Shown here: positions 35,488 to 43,367 of the stretch, one piece after another
Layout of the letters: each line of letters opens with the position of its first letter
Numbering within the stretch: the first letter of the stretch is position 1
Assembly (NCBI RefSeq): GCF_003390375.1
Contig: NZ_QUOT01000001.1
Span: forward strand, 806,001-870,000
DNA from: Thalassotalea euphylliae
Lineage (GTDB): Bacteria > Pseudomonadota > Gammaproteobacteria > Enterobacterales > Alteromonadaceae
DNA: 64,000 nucleotides
Reading direction: 5' to 3'
Program-made: the position numbers and the translations under genes
The notes under the pieces: model-generated
The model's input: only the letters and a program-made list of their open reading frames with translations
Database searches by the model: none
What the model was told of the DNA's origin: nothing

Positions 35488-35964
35488 TTACTTGTGATCT
35501 ACAGAAATAATTTCGTATTCCACTAAACCCGCTGGAGTTTTGATTTCCACTTCAGAATCAACGGTTTTACCAATTAACCCACGGGCAATCGGTGAATTGA
35601 CTGAGATACGGTTATTTTTAATATCCGCTTCGTCATCGCCAACGATTTGGTATGTCACTTCTTCATCAGTATCAATGTTTAATAAACCGACTGTGACACC
35701 AAAAATCACTTTACCTGTGTTAGGAATTTTAGTGACGTCAATGATTTGTGCATTACCCAGCTTGCCTTCAATTTCTTGAATACGGCCTTCACAGAAGCCT
35801 TGCTGCTCACGTGCGGCATGATATTCAGCATTTTCTTTTAAATCGCCGTGCTCACGCGCTTCGGCGATCGCTTCAATAATTTCTGGGCGCTTTACTTGCT
35901 TTAAATGGGTCAGCTCTTCGCGCAATGCTTCTGCGCCTGCTGCCGTCATTGGAATTTGATTCAT
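35488..35964 (-). CDS. greA: Transcript cleavage factor GreA
   Basis: A 158-residue RNA polymerase secondary-channel factor that rescues backtracked complexes by stimulating transcript cleavage. The N-terminal coiled coil carries the acidic tip LKENAEYHAAREQQGF, including the metal-coordinating Asp/Glu pair (GDLKENAEY). The C-terminal FKBP-like domain contains NNRISVNSPIARGLIGKTVDSEVEI. Full family length. It lies downstream of carB in the same direction but is separated by 168 bp of hairpin-rich sequence, so it probably has its own promoter. Confidence 0.96.
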   Translation of the reverse strand: MNQIPMTAAGAEALREELTHLKQVKRPEIIEAIAEAREHGDLKENAEYHAAREQQGFCEGRIQEIEGKLGNAQIIDVTKIPNTGKVIFGVTVGLLNIDTDEEVTYQIVGDDEADIKNNRISVNSPIARGLIGKTVDSEVEIKTPAGLVEYEIISVDHK

Positions 35965-35990
35965 TCGAGGTGTATGTTCCTAAAATAGAT

Positions 35991-36013
35991 AAAGGTGGCT
36001 ACTAACCACCTTT
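35991..36013 (-). other. Hairpin in the greA leader
   Basis: AAAGGTGG (35991-35998) pairs with CCACCTTT (36006-36013), eight perfect base pairs around a seven-base loop, 27 bp upstream of the greA start codon. No clear T-run follows. In E. coli the greA leader yields the small RNA GraL; whether this hairpin is an analogue is only a guess. Confidence 0.45.
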
Positions 36014-36036
36014 ATAAAATAATCGTATGCGAATAA

Positions 36037-36118
36037 GCATAACAAAACTGTCATGATTCGACAAAACTATCTTTCTCAGCCAAGGCTTTAGCCTAGTTTG
36101 TCGAATCTTACGTTATGC
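36037..36118. repeat. Nested inverted repeat between carB and greA
   Basis: Outer arms GCATAAC (36037-36043) and GTTATGC (36112-36118). Inner arms GATTCGACAAAACTA (36055-36069) and TAGTTTGTCGAATC (36094-36107), 14 pairs with one bulged base. Between them GGCTTTAGCC can form a further small stem. There is no adjacent T-run on either side of the full structure, so it is not a standard terminator, though it begins 15 bp after the carB stop codon. Confidence 0.7.
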
Positions 36119-36132
36119 CGCTAAATTAACGA

Positions 36133-39100
36133 CTAACAGCGAGCGTGTAACTCTTGAATAGAAGTTACTTTATCGCGGTCATCAGCAGCGTGCGCCTGAC
36201 ATGCTGCAAAAGCCGCATTCAAGGTTGTGGTATAAGCCACTTTATAGCGCAACGCACCGCCACGTAACACTTTGGAGTCTTCAATCGCCTTACGACCTTC
36301 AGTAGTGTTGATAATGTAGCTGTACTCACCATTTTTGATTCTATCAAGAATATGTGGGCGACCTTCGTGTACTTTATTCACTAAGCGACATGGTACGCCT
36401 GCTTCACCTAACATTACCGCAGTACCGTGAGTGGCGTCTAGCTCATAACCTAGTTCAACCAACTGCTTACCAAGCTCAACTACGCGCTCTTTATCAGAGT
36501 TACGTACAGATACTAACGCACGACCAGATTTTGGTACCACTACATTCGCGCCTAAGTTCGCTTTGGCATACGCTTCTTCAAACGTTTCACCAACACCCAT
36601 AACTTCACCAGTTGAGCGCATTTCTGGACCAACTAGAGGGTCAGAGCCGTGGAACTTGTTAAACGGAATGACCACTTCTTTTACTGAAAAGAACGGTGGA
36701 ATAGTTTCTTTAGTAATACCTTGCTCAGTCAATGACTTACCAGCCATTACACGTGCCGCCACTTTCGCTAGCGGTACTGATGTTGCTTTTGAAACAAATG
36801 GTACAGTACGAGCAGCACGAGGGTTTACTTCAATTAAGTAGACCTTGCCCTCTTTTACCGCCATTTGGGTATTCATTAGGCCAACAACGCCTAGTTCAAA
36901 CGCAAGTTTAGTCACTTGCTCACGCATCACGTCCTGCACTTCTTGGCTTAGGCTATAAGCAGGCAATGAACAGGCTGAGTCACCTGAGTGAACACCCGCT
37001 TGTTCAATGTGCTGCATAATGCCGCCAATCACTACGTTTTCACCGTCACAAATAGCATCAATGTCTACTTCAACAGCATCGTCAAGGAAGTGGTCAAGCA
37101 ATACTGGCGAGTCGTTTGACACACTTACTGCTTCGTTCATATAACGGCGTAAGTCGTCTTCATCGTAAACGATTTCCATCGCGCGACCACCCAATACGTA
37201 AGATGGACGAACAACCAATGGGAAGCCGATAGTTTTGGCTTCTGATACCGCTTCTTCTAATGAAGTTACTGTTGCGTTTTCTGGTTGCAATAACCCTAAA
37301 CGCTCAACTGCTTGTTGGAAACGCTCACGGTCTTCCGCACGGTCAATCGCATCAGGTGAAGTACCGATAATTGGTACGCCAGCCGCTTCTAATGCACGAG
37401 CAAGTTTCAGTGGTGTTTGACCACCGTATTGCACGATTACGCCTTTTGGTTTTTCAACATTAACGATTTCTAACACGTCTTCAAAAGTGATCGGCTCGAA
37501 GTACAAGCGATCAGAGGTGTCGTAGTCAGTTGAAACTGTTTCAGGGTTACAGTTCACCATAATGGTTTCGTAACCGTCTTCGCGCATTGCAAGCGCCGCG
37601 TGTACACAACAGTAATCGAATTCGATACCTTGACCGATACGGTTAGGACCGCCGCCAATGATCATGATTTTTTCTTTGTCAGAAGGTGCCGATTCGCACT
37701 CTTCATCATAAGTTGAGTACATGTAAGCGGTGTCAGACTTAAATTCAGCCGCACAGGTATCAACGCGCTTATAAACAGGGCGAATATCAGCCGCATGACG
37801 TTTCTTGCGAATTTCTGATTCGTTAACACCAATTACATCAGCTAAGCGTTTATCAGAGAAACCTTTGCGCTTTAAGCGTTTCAATGACGCAGCATTTAAG
37901 CCCGCCATACCGCTTTCGGCTAATGCTTTTTCCTCTAACACGATGTCTTCAATTTGTACGAGGAACCAACGGTCAATCTTAGTCGCATTGAATACTTCAT
38001 CAACTGACATGCCTAAACGGAAGGCATCAGCCACATACCAAATGCGATCAGCGCCCGCTTCTTGCAACTCGTGCATAATTTCAGAGCGTGCGTCTTTGTC
38101 GTTAATATCAACTTTTGGATCAAAACCGCTAGCGCCAACTTCTAAGCCACGTAGTGCTTTTTGCATCGACTCTTGTTGGTTACGACCAATTGCCATCACC
38201 TCACCTACCGACTTCATTTGCGTCGTTAAGCGATCTTCAGAGCCGGCAAATTTTTCGAAGTTAAAGCGTGGGATTTTCGTTACCACGTAATCAATCGTCG
38301 GTTCGAACGATGCTGGTGTTGCGCCGCCTGTGATGTCGTTTTGCAACTCATCAAGGGTAAAGCCAACCGCTAGTTTCGCAGCCACTTTCGCAATTGGGAA
38401 ACCCGTCGCTTTTGATGCTAATGCAGATGAGCGCGATACACGCGGGTTCATCTCGATAATCACAACACGACCATCTTGCGGGTTAACACCAAACTGTACG
38501 TTTGAACCACCAGTTTCAACACCAATTTCACGCAATACCGCAAGTGATGCGTTACGCATGATTTGGTATTCTTTATCAGTTAGGGTTTGCGCTGGTGCCA
38601 CTGTGATTGAGTCACCGGTGTGAATGCCCATCGGGTCAAAGTTTTCAATCGAACAAATAATGATACAGTTGTCGTTCTTATCGCGAACCACTTCCATTTC
38701 ATACTCTTTCCAACCAATTAATGATTCATCGATCAGTAACTCGTTGGTTGGTGATAAATCTAAACCACGAGTACAAATTGTTTCGAATTCTTCTTGGTTA
38801 TACGCGATACCGCCACCGGTACCACCCATGGTGAAAGAAGGGCGAATAATACATGGGAAACCGATGCGCTTAGCAGTTTCTTTCGCTTCTTCCATCGAGT
38901 GCACAATTTCAGCACGTGGACATTCCAAACCAATGTTTTTCATCGCTTGGTCAAAGCGTTCACGGTTTTCCGCTTTGTCGATAGCATCAGCAGTTGCACC
39001 GATCATCTCAACATCAAACTCAGTAAGTACACCGTTTGATTCAAGCTCTAGTGCACAGTTAAGTGCTGTTTGACCACCCATGGTAGGTAAAATCGCGTCT

Positions 39101-39348
39101 GGACGTTCTTTTTCAATGATTTTTCGCACAACTTCCCAGTGAATAGGCTCAATATAAGTTGCGTCAGCCATTTCTGGGTCGGTCATAATGGTGGCTGGAT
39201 TAGAGTTCACCAGAATAACGCGGTAACCCTCTTCGCGCAGGGCTTTACAGGCTTGTGCGCCTGAATAGTCAAACTCACACGCTTGACCGATAACAATTGG
39301 ACCAGCACCTAAGATTAGAATACTTTTTATGTCAGTACGTTTTGGCAT
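36133..39348 (-). CDS. carB: Carbamoyl-phosphate synthase large subunit CarB
   Basis: The 1,071-residue large subunit makes carbamoyl phosphate from bicarbonate, ammonia (from CarA) and two ATP, feeding pyrimidine and arginine synthesis. It has two homologous ATP-grasp halves: the first contains GGTGGGIAYN and EMNPRVSRSSALASKATG, the second NPETVSTDYDTSDRLYFEP and EVNPRAARTVPFVSKATS. A C-terminal MGS-like allosteric domain follows (about 940-1071; IINTTEGRKAIEDS). Usual length and start. Encoded 14 bp after carA in one operon. Confidence 0.98.
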   Translation of the reverse strand: MPKRTDIKSILILGAGPIVIGQACEFDYSGAQACKALREEGYRVILVNSNPATIMTDPEMADATYIEPIHWEVVRKIIEKERPDAILPTMGGQTALNCALELESNGVLTEFDVEMIGATADAIDKAENRERFDQAMKNIGLECPRAEIVHSMEEAKETAKRIGFPCIIRPSFTMGGTGGGIAYNQEEFETICTRGLDLSPTNELLIDESLIGWKEYEMEVVRDKNDNCIIICSIENFDPMGIHTGDSITVAPAQTLTDKEYQIMRNASLAVLREIGVETGGSNVQFGVNPQDGRVVIIEMNPRVSRSSALASKATGFPIAKVAAKLAVGFTLDELQNDITGGATPASFEPTIDYVVTKIPRFNFEKFAGSEDRLTTQMKSVGEVMAIGRNQQESMQKALRGLEVGASGFDPKVDINDKDARSEIMHELQEAGADRIWYVADAFRLGMSVDEVFNATKIDRWFLVQIEDIVLEEKALAESGMAGLNAASLKRLKRKGFSDKRLADVIGVNESEIRKKRHAADIRPVYKRVDTCAAEFKSDTAYMYSTYDEECESAPSDKEKIMIIGGGPNRIGQGIEFDYCCVHAALAMREDGYETIMVNCNPETVSTDYDTSDRLYFEPITFEDVLEIVNVEKPKGVIVQYGGQTPLKLARALEAAGVPIIGTSPDAIDRAEDRERFQQAVERLGLLQPENATVTSLEEAVSEAKTIGFPLVVRPSYVLGGRAMEIVYDEDDLRRYMNEAVSVSNDSPVLLDHFLDDAVEVDIDAICDGENVVIGGIMQHIEQAGVHSGDSACSLPAYSLSQEVQDVMREQVTKLAFELGVVGLMNTQMAVKEGKVYLIEVNPRAARTVPFVSKATSVPLAKVAARVMAGKSLTEQGITKETIPPFFSVKEVVIPFNKFHGSDPLVGPEMRSTGEVMGVGETFEEAYAKANLGANVVVPKSGRALVSVRNSDKERVVELGKQLVELGYELDATHGTAVMLGEAGVPCRLVNKVHEGRPHILDRIKNGEYSYIINTTEGRKAIEDSKVLRGGALRYKVAYTTTLNAAFAACQAHAADDRDKVTSIQELHARC

Positions 39349-39362
39349 AGTCTTGTTCTCTC

Positions 39363-40496
39363 TTAACCTTGCTTGGATGCTTGAATTAGTTCAATAAAGT
39401 GGTCAAACAACGGTGCTGCGTCATGTGGACCTGGGCTTGCTTCTGGGTGACCTTGGAAGCTAAAGGCTGGCTTGTCAGTGCGGTGAATCCCTTGAATTGT
39501 GCCATCAAACAGTGATTTGTGGGTGACACGCAGGTTGTCTGACATATTGTCTTCGTCAACTGCGAAACCGTGGTTTTGCGCGGTGATCATCACCACATCG
39601 CGGTCAATATCTTTCACTGGGTGGTTACCACCGTGGTGACCGAACTTCATTTTAATCGTCTTAGCACCACTCGCTAAACCAAGCAGTTGATGACCTAAAC
39701 AAATACCGAACACTGGAATATCAGTTTCAAGGAAAGATTTAATCGCTGCAATTGCGTAATCACATGGCTCTGGATCGCCTGGGCCATTCGATAAGAAGAT
39801 GCCATCTGGATTCATTGCTAGTACATCAGCCGCTGGAGTTTGCGCTGGCACAACCGTAAGCTTACAGCCACGATCCACTAACATACGTAAAATATTGCGT
39901 TTGGCACCAAAATCGTAAGCAACGACGTGAAAGTCGAAGTTTTCCGGCGTAACGTGGCCTTTGCCTAGCTGCCAGCTACCTTCCGTCCACTGGTATTGCT
40001 CTTTGGTCGATACGACTTTTGCTAAGTCCATGCCTTTTAAGCCTGGGAAGCCTTTTGCTTCGGCTAGTGCCTTAGCCTCATCTAGGCTATCACCCGCTAA
40101 GATACAGCCGTTTTGAGCACCTTTTTCACGTAGAATACGTGTTAGTTTACGCGTGTCGATATCAGCAATACCTAAAATATTGTTGCGCGCTAGGTAATCG
40201 CTCAAGCTTTCTTCGTTTCTAAAATTACTGGCCAGTAAAGGTAAGTCGCGGATCACTAAGCCTTTAGCCCAAATGGTGCCAGACTCTTCGTCTTCTGAGT
40301 TTGTACCAGTGTTGCCAATGTGAGGATAAGTGAGGGTAACAATTTGTTCTGCGTAGGAAGGATCAGTCAGGATTTCTTGGTAACCGGTCATGGAAGTGTT
40401 AAACACCACTTCACCAACCGCCATTCCTTCTGCACCAATAGCGGTGCCGTTAAATATAGTGCCGTCTTCTAGCACCAAAATGGCAGATTTAGTCAA
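39363..40496 (-). CDS. carA: Carbamoyl-phosphate synthase small subunit CarA
   Basis: The 377-residue glutaminase subunit supplies ammonia to CarB. The class I amidotransferase triad is visible: Cys in FGICLGHQLLGLA, and the His-x-Glu of FQGHPEASPGPHD. The start is a TTG (40494-40496) preceded by GGAGG five to six bases upstream; no in-frame ATG is available. E. coli carA is also known to begin with UUG, so the rare codon appears conserved. Operon with carB (14-bp gap). Confidence 0.97.
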   Translation of the reverse strand: MTKSAILVLEDGTIFNGTAIGAEGMAVGEVVFNTSMTGYQEILTDPSYAEQIVTLTYPHIGNTGTNSEDEESGTIWAKGLVIRDLPLLASNFRNEESLSDYLARNNILGIADIDTRKLTRILREKGAQNGCILAGDSLDEAKALAEAKGFPGLKGMDLAKVVSTKEQYQWTEGSWQLGKGHVTPENFDFHVVAYDFGAKRNILRMLVDRGCKLTVVPAQTPAADVLAMNPDGIFLSNGPGDPEPCDYAIAAIKSFLETDIPVFGICLGHQLLGLASGAKTIKMKFGHHGGNHPVKDIDRDVVMITAQNHGFAVDEDNMSDNLRVTHKSLFDGTIQGIHRTDKPAFSFQGHPEASPGPHDAAPLFDHFIELIQASKQG

Positions 40497-40840
40497 TTTA
40501 GCCTCCGAAAAGAAGAAAGTAAACTTAATCGCTTTTAACGTTTTTTTGCGTATTTCTCGTTAAAAGCACTAAGCGCGAAAATTGTTCAATAATCCGTCTT
40601 TTGGCTTGCGAATCGCAAATTTTTGACAAATTCCGCGCATTCTACGCCCATTAGTGTTTTTCGTCTAGTAAAATTAGGAATATTTAGCTTTTGAATGATT
40701 TTCATGACCAAACGGTCAAAAACCTACGTTTTCTAACCTCAATATCACTTAATTTGTTTAGAAAATTAAACTAGTATAAATAACTAACAAGCTGTTTTAT
40801 ATGATTTATTTAATCAATTTATGCCGTTCATTCGGGTGTA
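40497..40840. other. carA leader and promoter region
   Basis: This 344-bp region lies between dapB (ending here) and carA (starting here), both leftward. Near carA it contains the inverted repeat listed separately. The remainder is AT-rich; I see no exact arginine-box or PurR site. Confidence 0.5.
40531..40567 (-). other. Inverted repeat in the carA leader
   Basis: GCTTTTAACG (40531-40540) and CGTTAAAAGC (40558-40567) are perfect 10-bp arms around a 17-base loop that includes a T7 run. The structure ends 24 bp upstream of the carA Shine-Dalgarno. It could be a leader hairpin or a repressor operator. Confidence 0.5.
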
Positions 40841-41644
40841 TTATTTCAACCCCAGAACATCTTGCATATCGTAATAACCGTGCTTAGCCTGTGCTAACCA
40901 AAGCGCTGCACGCATCGCCCCTTGAGCAAAGGTCATACGCGAACTTGCTTTATGGGTGATTTCGAGGCGCTCGCCCAAATCCGCAAAAAATGCCGTATGT
41001 TCACCAACAATATCGCCAGCACGAACCGTTGCAAAACCTATAGTCTTGTTATCGCGCTCATCAGTGATGCCCTCACGACCATAAACCGCGCATTCATTTA
41101 AATCACGCCCTAAGGTTTCAGCAATCACCTGCCCCATCTTCATCGCGGTGCCTGACGGTGCATCTTTTTTGAATCGGTGATGCGCCTCAAAAATTTCTAT
41201 ATCAGTATAGTCGCCAATAGCCTGAGCGGTAATTTCCAAGAGTTTAAATAGCAAGTTAACACCAACGCTAGTGTTAGGCGCTAATAATACGGGCATGTCT
41301 TGACCAGCCTTTTTGATCAACTCAACTTGCGCATCTTCAAAGCCGGTAGTACCAATCACTAACGCTTTATCATTCGCCTTACACCACTCAATATTGCTTA
41401 ACGTAGATTCAATCGAGGTGAAATCGATAAAGACATCGGCGCGGCTGACCGCTTCAAGCGAGGTGCTTGAGGCCAAATCAAGTTTGCCAATACCCGCTAA
41501 CTCGCCTAAGTCAAAACCAGCAAAAGAAGAATTTTCGCGCACCGTGCCACCAACGAGTTCTATTTCATTATGCTCTACAGCTGCTTTGATCAAGTTACGG
41601 CCCATTCGGCCGCTACAGCCTAAAATTGCAACTTTGGTGGTCAT
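40841..41644 (-). CDS. dapB: 4-hydroxy-tetrahydrodipicolinate reductase DapB
   Basis: NAD(P)H-dependent enzyme of lysine and diaminopimelate synthesis. The 267 residues begin with the dinucleotide-binding GCSGRMGR (9-16) and contain the substrate-binding HHRFKKDAPSGTAMK (about 155-169) and VGEHTAFFADLGERLEITHKASSR. Normal length. Its ATG overlaps the upstream gene's stop (ATGA), so the pair is translationally coupled. Confidence 0.97.
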   Translation of the reverse strand: MTTKVAILGCSGRMGRNLIKAAVEHNEIELVGGTVRENSSFAGFDLGELAGIGKLDLASSTSLEAVSRADVFIDFTSIESTLSNIEWCKANDKALVIGTTGFEDAQVELIKKAGQDMPVLLAPNTSVGVNLLFKLLEITAQAIGDYTDIEIFEAHHRFKKDAPSGTAMKMGQVIAETLGRDLNECAVYGREGITDERDNKTIGFATVRAGDIVGEHTAFFADLGERLEITHKASSRMTFAQGAMRAALWLAQAKHGYYDMQDVLGLK

Positions 41645-42153
41645 TTATCGGTTTCCTTATTGTTTGTATCGTTAGCACTATTGTTTGTATCGTTAGCTCT
41701 TGGGATTAAGGTTAACTCATGAGCTAAGTCAGCAAGCTGACACATATCATGAGAAATAACGTTAATAATTCTATAGGCTTCTTGTTGATAGCTTAAATGA
41801 TAAATTGCTGAAAATTCGCTAAAAAGGTTATTAGCTTGGTCATAAAAACGCCAATCAATTTTCACTAAGCTAATTGCTTCATTAATATGCTGATAACTGG
41901 CATTACTCGCCTTAAATCCGGTGATGTTATGTTCAGCTAACATGGCAAAAATGCCACTAAACTCTTGATTGAAGCTTTGCTCACCATCAAGCACTAGTAC
42001 TTTATCTGGCGTGCTTAATACACAAGGGAGTTGATAGCATTTAGCTACTGCTGTAATAATGGCCGTAGAGAAAGCGTGAATGTAATTTTGGTAGAAGGTA
42101 GCCAACTGCAGGGCTTTGTTAGCATTGTCTTGTTCTTGGCGCTGTTCGTTCAT
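41641..42153 (-). CDS. NTF2/SnoaL-like protein overlapping dapB
   Basis: A 170-residue cytoplasmic protein with no signal peptide. The middle (FAMLAEHNITGFKASNASYQHI...LVKIDWRFYDQANNLFSEFSAIYHLSY) looks like the cone-shaped NTF2/SnoaL fold. The last 17 residues hold a duplicated NDTNN motif from a 21-bp direct repeat. The stop overlaps the dapB start (ATGA), suggesting coupled expression with lysine synthesis. Function unknown; E. coli dapB has no such partner. ATG preceded by a poor Shine-Dalgarno. Confidence 0.7.
   Translation of the reverse strand: MNEQRQEQDNANKALQLATFYQNYIHAFSTAIITAVAKCYQLPCVLSTPDKVLVLDGEQSFNQEFSGIFAMLAEHNITGFKASNASYQHINEAISLVKIDWRFYDQANNLFSEFSAIYHLSYQQEAYRIINVISHDMCQLADLAHELTLIPRANDTNNSANDTNNKETDK
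41659..41698 (-). repeat. Two-copy 21-bp direct repeat in a coding end
   Basis: TATTGTTTGTATCGTTAGC occurs at 41659-41677 and again at 41680-41698, a 21-bp in-frame duplication encoding the repeated tail NDTNN-x-A of the gene overlapping dapB. Confidence 0.85.
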
Positions 42154-42263
42154 TTTTTTAATGCGTTATAAAAGGTGCGTAGTAAAGATGCGTAATAAAA
42201 GTTGCGAAGTAAAAAGTGCTGTTTGCTCTGGGTTATGATGCGAATTAAAAGAATTCCAGACAA

Positions 42264-42287
42264 AGAAAAGCCGGGCTAGCCCGGCTT
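42264..42287 (-). terminator. fklB terminator
   Basis: AAGCCGGGCTAGCCCGGCTT (42268-42287) is a perfect 20-bp palindrome; read leftward it is followed by TTTTCTTT. Confidence 0.8.
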
Positions 42288-42293
42288 AATCAT

Positions 42294-42914
42294 TTACAGT
42301 ATGTCTAATAGTTCAACATCGAATACTAACGCTGAGTATGGAGGGATCGCACCGTGCGAACCACGCTCACCGTAAGCTAAGTTGTAAGGAATGTATAAAC
42401 GCCATTTTGCGCCAACACTCATTAGCTGTAATGCTTCAGTCCAACCAGCGATAACACCGCCAACTGGGAATTCAGCTGGCTGACCGCGATCAACTGAGCT
42501 ATCAAATACTTCACCATTAATGAAAGTACCGTGGTAGTGCGCACGAATAGTTGATGCTGTTGTTGGCTTTTCGCCTTCTGCATCTGCTAGTACTTCGTAC
42601 TGTAAGCCAGATTCAGTCACAGTCACTTCTGCGCGCTCAGCATTTTTTGCTAAGAATGCTTCACCTTCAGCTGCTTTTTCTTTCGCTTGTGCTTGCTCTT
42701 GCTCTTGTAGTTTCTTAGAAACAACAGCAAATGCTTCGTTTAAGTCTTGCTCGCTTACTTGGCTATCTGCAGCTGCTAATGCGTCAGCTAAACCAGCTTG
42801 TACCGCGGTTACGTCAAACTCTTTAAATGGGTTATTGCGTAATTGGTCGCCAAGTTGACGGCCAACGCCGTAACTTACGCGTGCTTCGATTGATTCAAAT
42901 TTGTTATCAGACAT
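42294..42914 (-). CDS. fklB: FKBP-type peptidyl-prolyl isomerase FklB
   Basis: A 206-residue cytoplasmic proline isomerase, the same length as E. coli FklB (FKBP22). An N-terminal helical dimerisation arm (about 1-95, rich in Glu/Gln/Ala) leads into a C-terminal FKBP domain with HYHGTFINGEVFDSS, VIAGWTEALQLM and IPYNLAYGERG. I place the start at MSDNKFE, preceded by GAAGAAG; the 18-residue upstream extension has no family counterpart. Confidence 0.94.
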   Translation of the reverse strand: MSDNKFESIEARVSYGVGRQLGDQLRNNPFKEFDVTAVQAGLADALAAADSQVSEQDLNEAFAVVSKKLQEQEQAQAKEKAAEGEAFLAKNAERAEVTVTESGLQYEVLADAEGEKPTTASTIRAHYHGTFINGEVFDSSVDRGQPAEFPVGGVIAGWTEALQLMSVGAKWRLYIPYNLAYGERGSHGAIPPYSALVFDVELLDIL

Positions 42915-43367
42915 TTGCACTTCTTCATTGTAAAAATTGGCGGCAAGAATAGCACAGAGCGCCACCATAAAGTAGGGCTAATTCCGCTACGATTGATAAA
43001 AATAGAGGGATTATATCGCTAAATTATTGAACCTAGTTTTTAACGAAATTAGGTTCATTACTCGCATCAGTTTAACATTAAGTACTTTTAGCCGTCTAAA
43101 CATCTAGATTGACAGTAATGCAAATCACTTTATAATTTGCGTTATTCCTAAAATTTAATTTTTCAAACTGCTGTTTTGCCTTTCCCCTGATCGAGTGGAA
43201 TGATATAAAAGTTTATTATTTAAACACTTTATAGTTGCATTCATGCATCACCGTTTGCCACACATGACCTCTACGTAGGCTGAGCAAGCAAGTCAAAACC
43301 AAGCGTTTAAAATTGAACGCTTAAAGAGAATGGCAACAACCATTAACAATAAGAATTAGAGCATTAT
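42915..43367. other. fklB-nhaC divergent region with promoter and leader
   Basis: The gap (453 bp) holds a full-consensus sigma-70 promoter at 43109-43136 and a leader of about 225 nt. In the leader are an AT-rich inverted repeat (TATAAAAGTTTA 43204-43215 with TAAACACTTTATA 43221-43233) and a hairpin AAGCGTT/AACGCTT (43301-43307 with 43316-43322). I do not recognise a known riboswitch. Confidence 0.55.
43109..43136 (+). promoter_or_regulatory. Consensus sigma-70 promoter upstream of nhaC
   Basis: TTGACA (43109-43114), a 16-base spacer and TATAAT (43131-43136): both hexamers match the consensus exactly. Predicted start near 43143, about 225 nt before the nhaC ATG. Such a strong promoter could also drive a separate small RNA. 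Confidence 0.75.

Noticed and set aside
37805..39073. Several antisense open frames of 80-160 codons inside carB
   Set aside because: carB is fully conserved and highly biased in codon use, which keeps the opposite strand open by chance.
40692..40705. ARG-box-like TGAAT-N-TTCAT upstream of carA
   Set aside because: The half sites are one base too close for an ArgR box and no second box adjoins.
42268..42287. Perfect 20-bp palindrome as a repressor operator
   Set aside because: It lies seven bases after the fklB stop and is followed leftward by a T-rich run, so a terminator explains it.
43140..43367. A lysine or other known riboswitch in the nhaC leader
   Set aside because: I find none of the conserved lysine-riboswitch core segments; the leader stays an unassigned structure.
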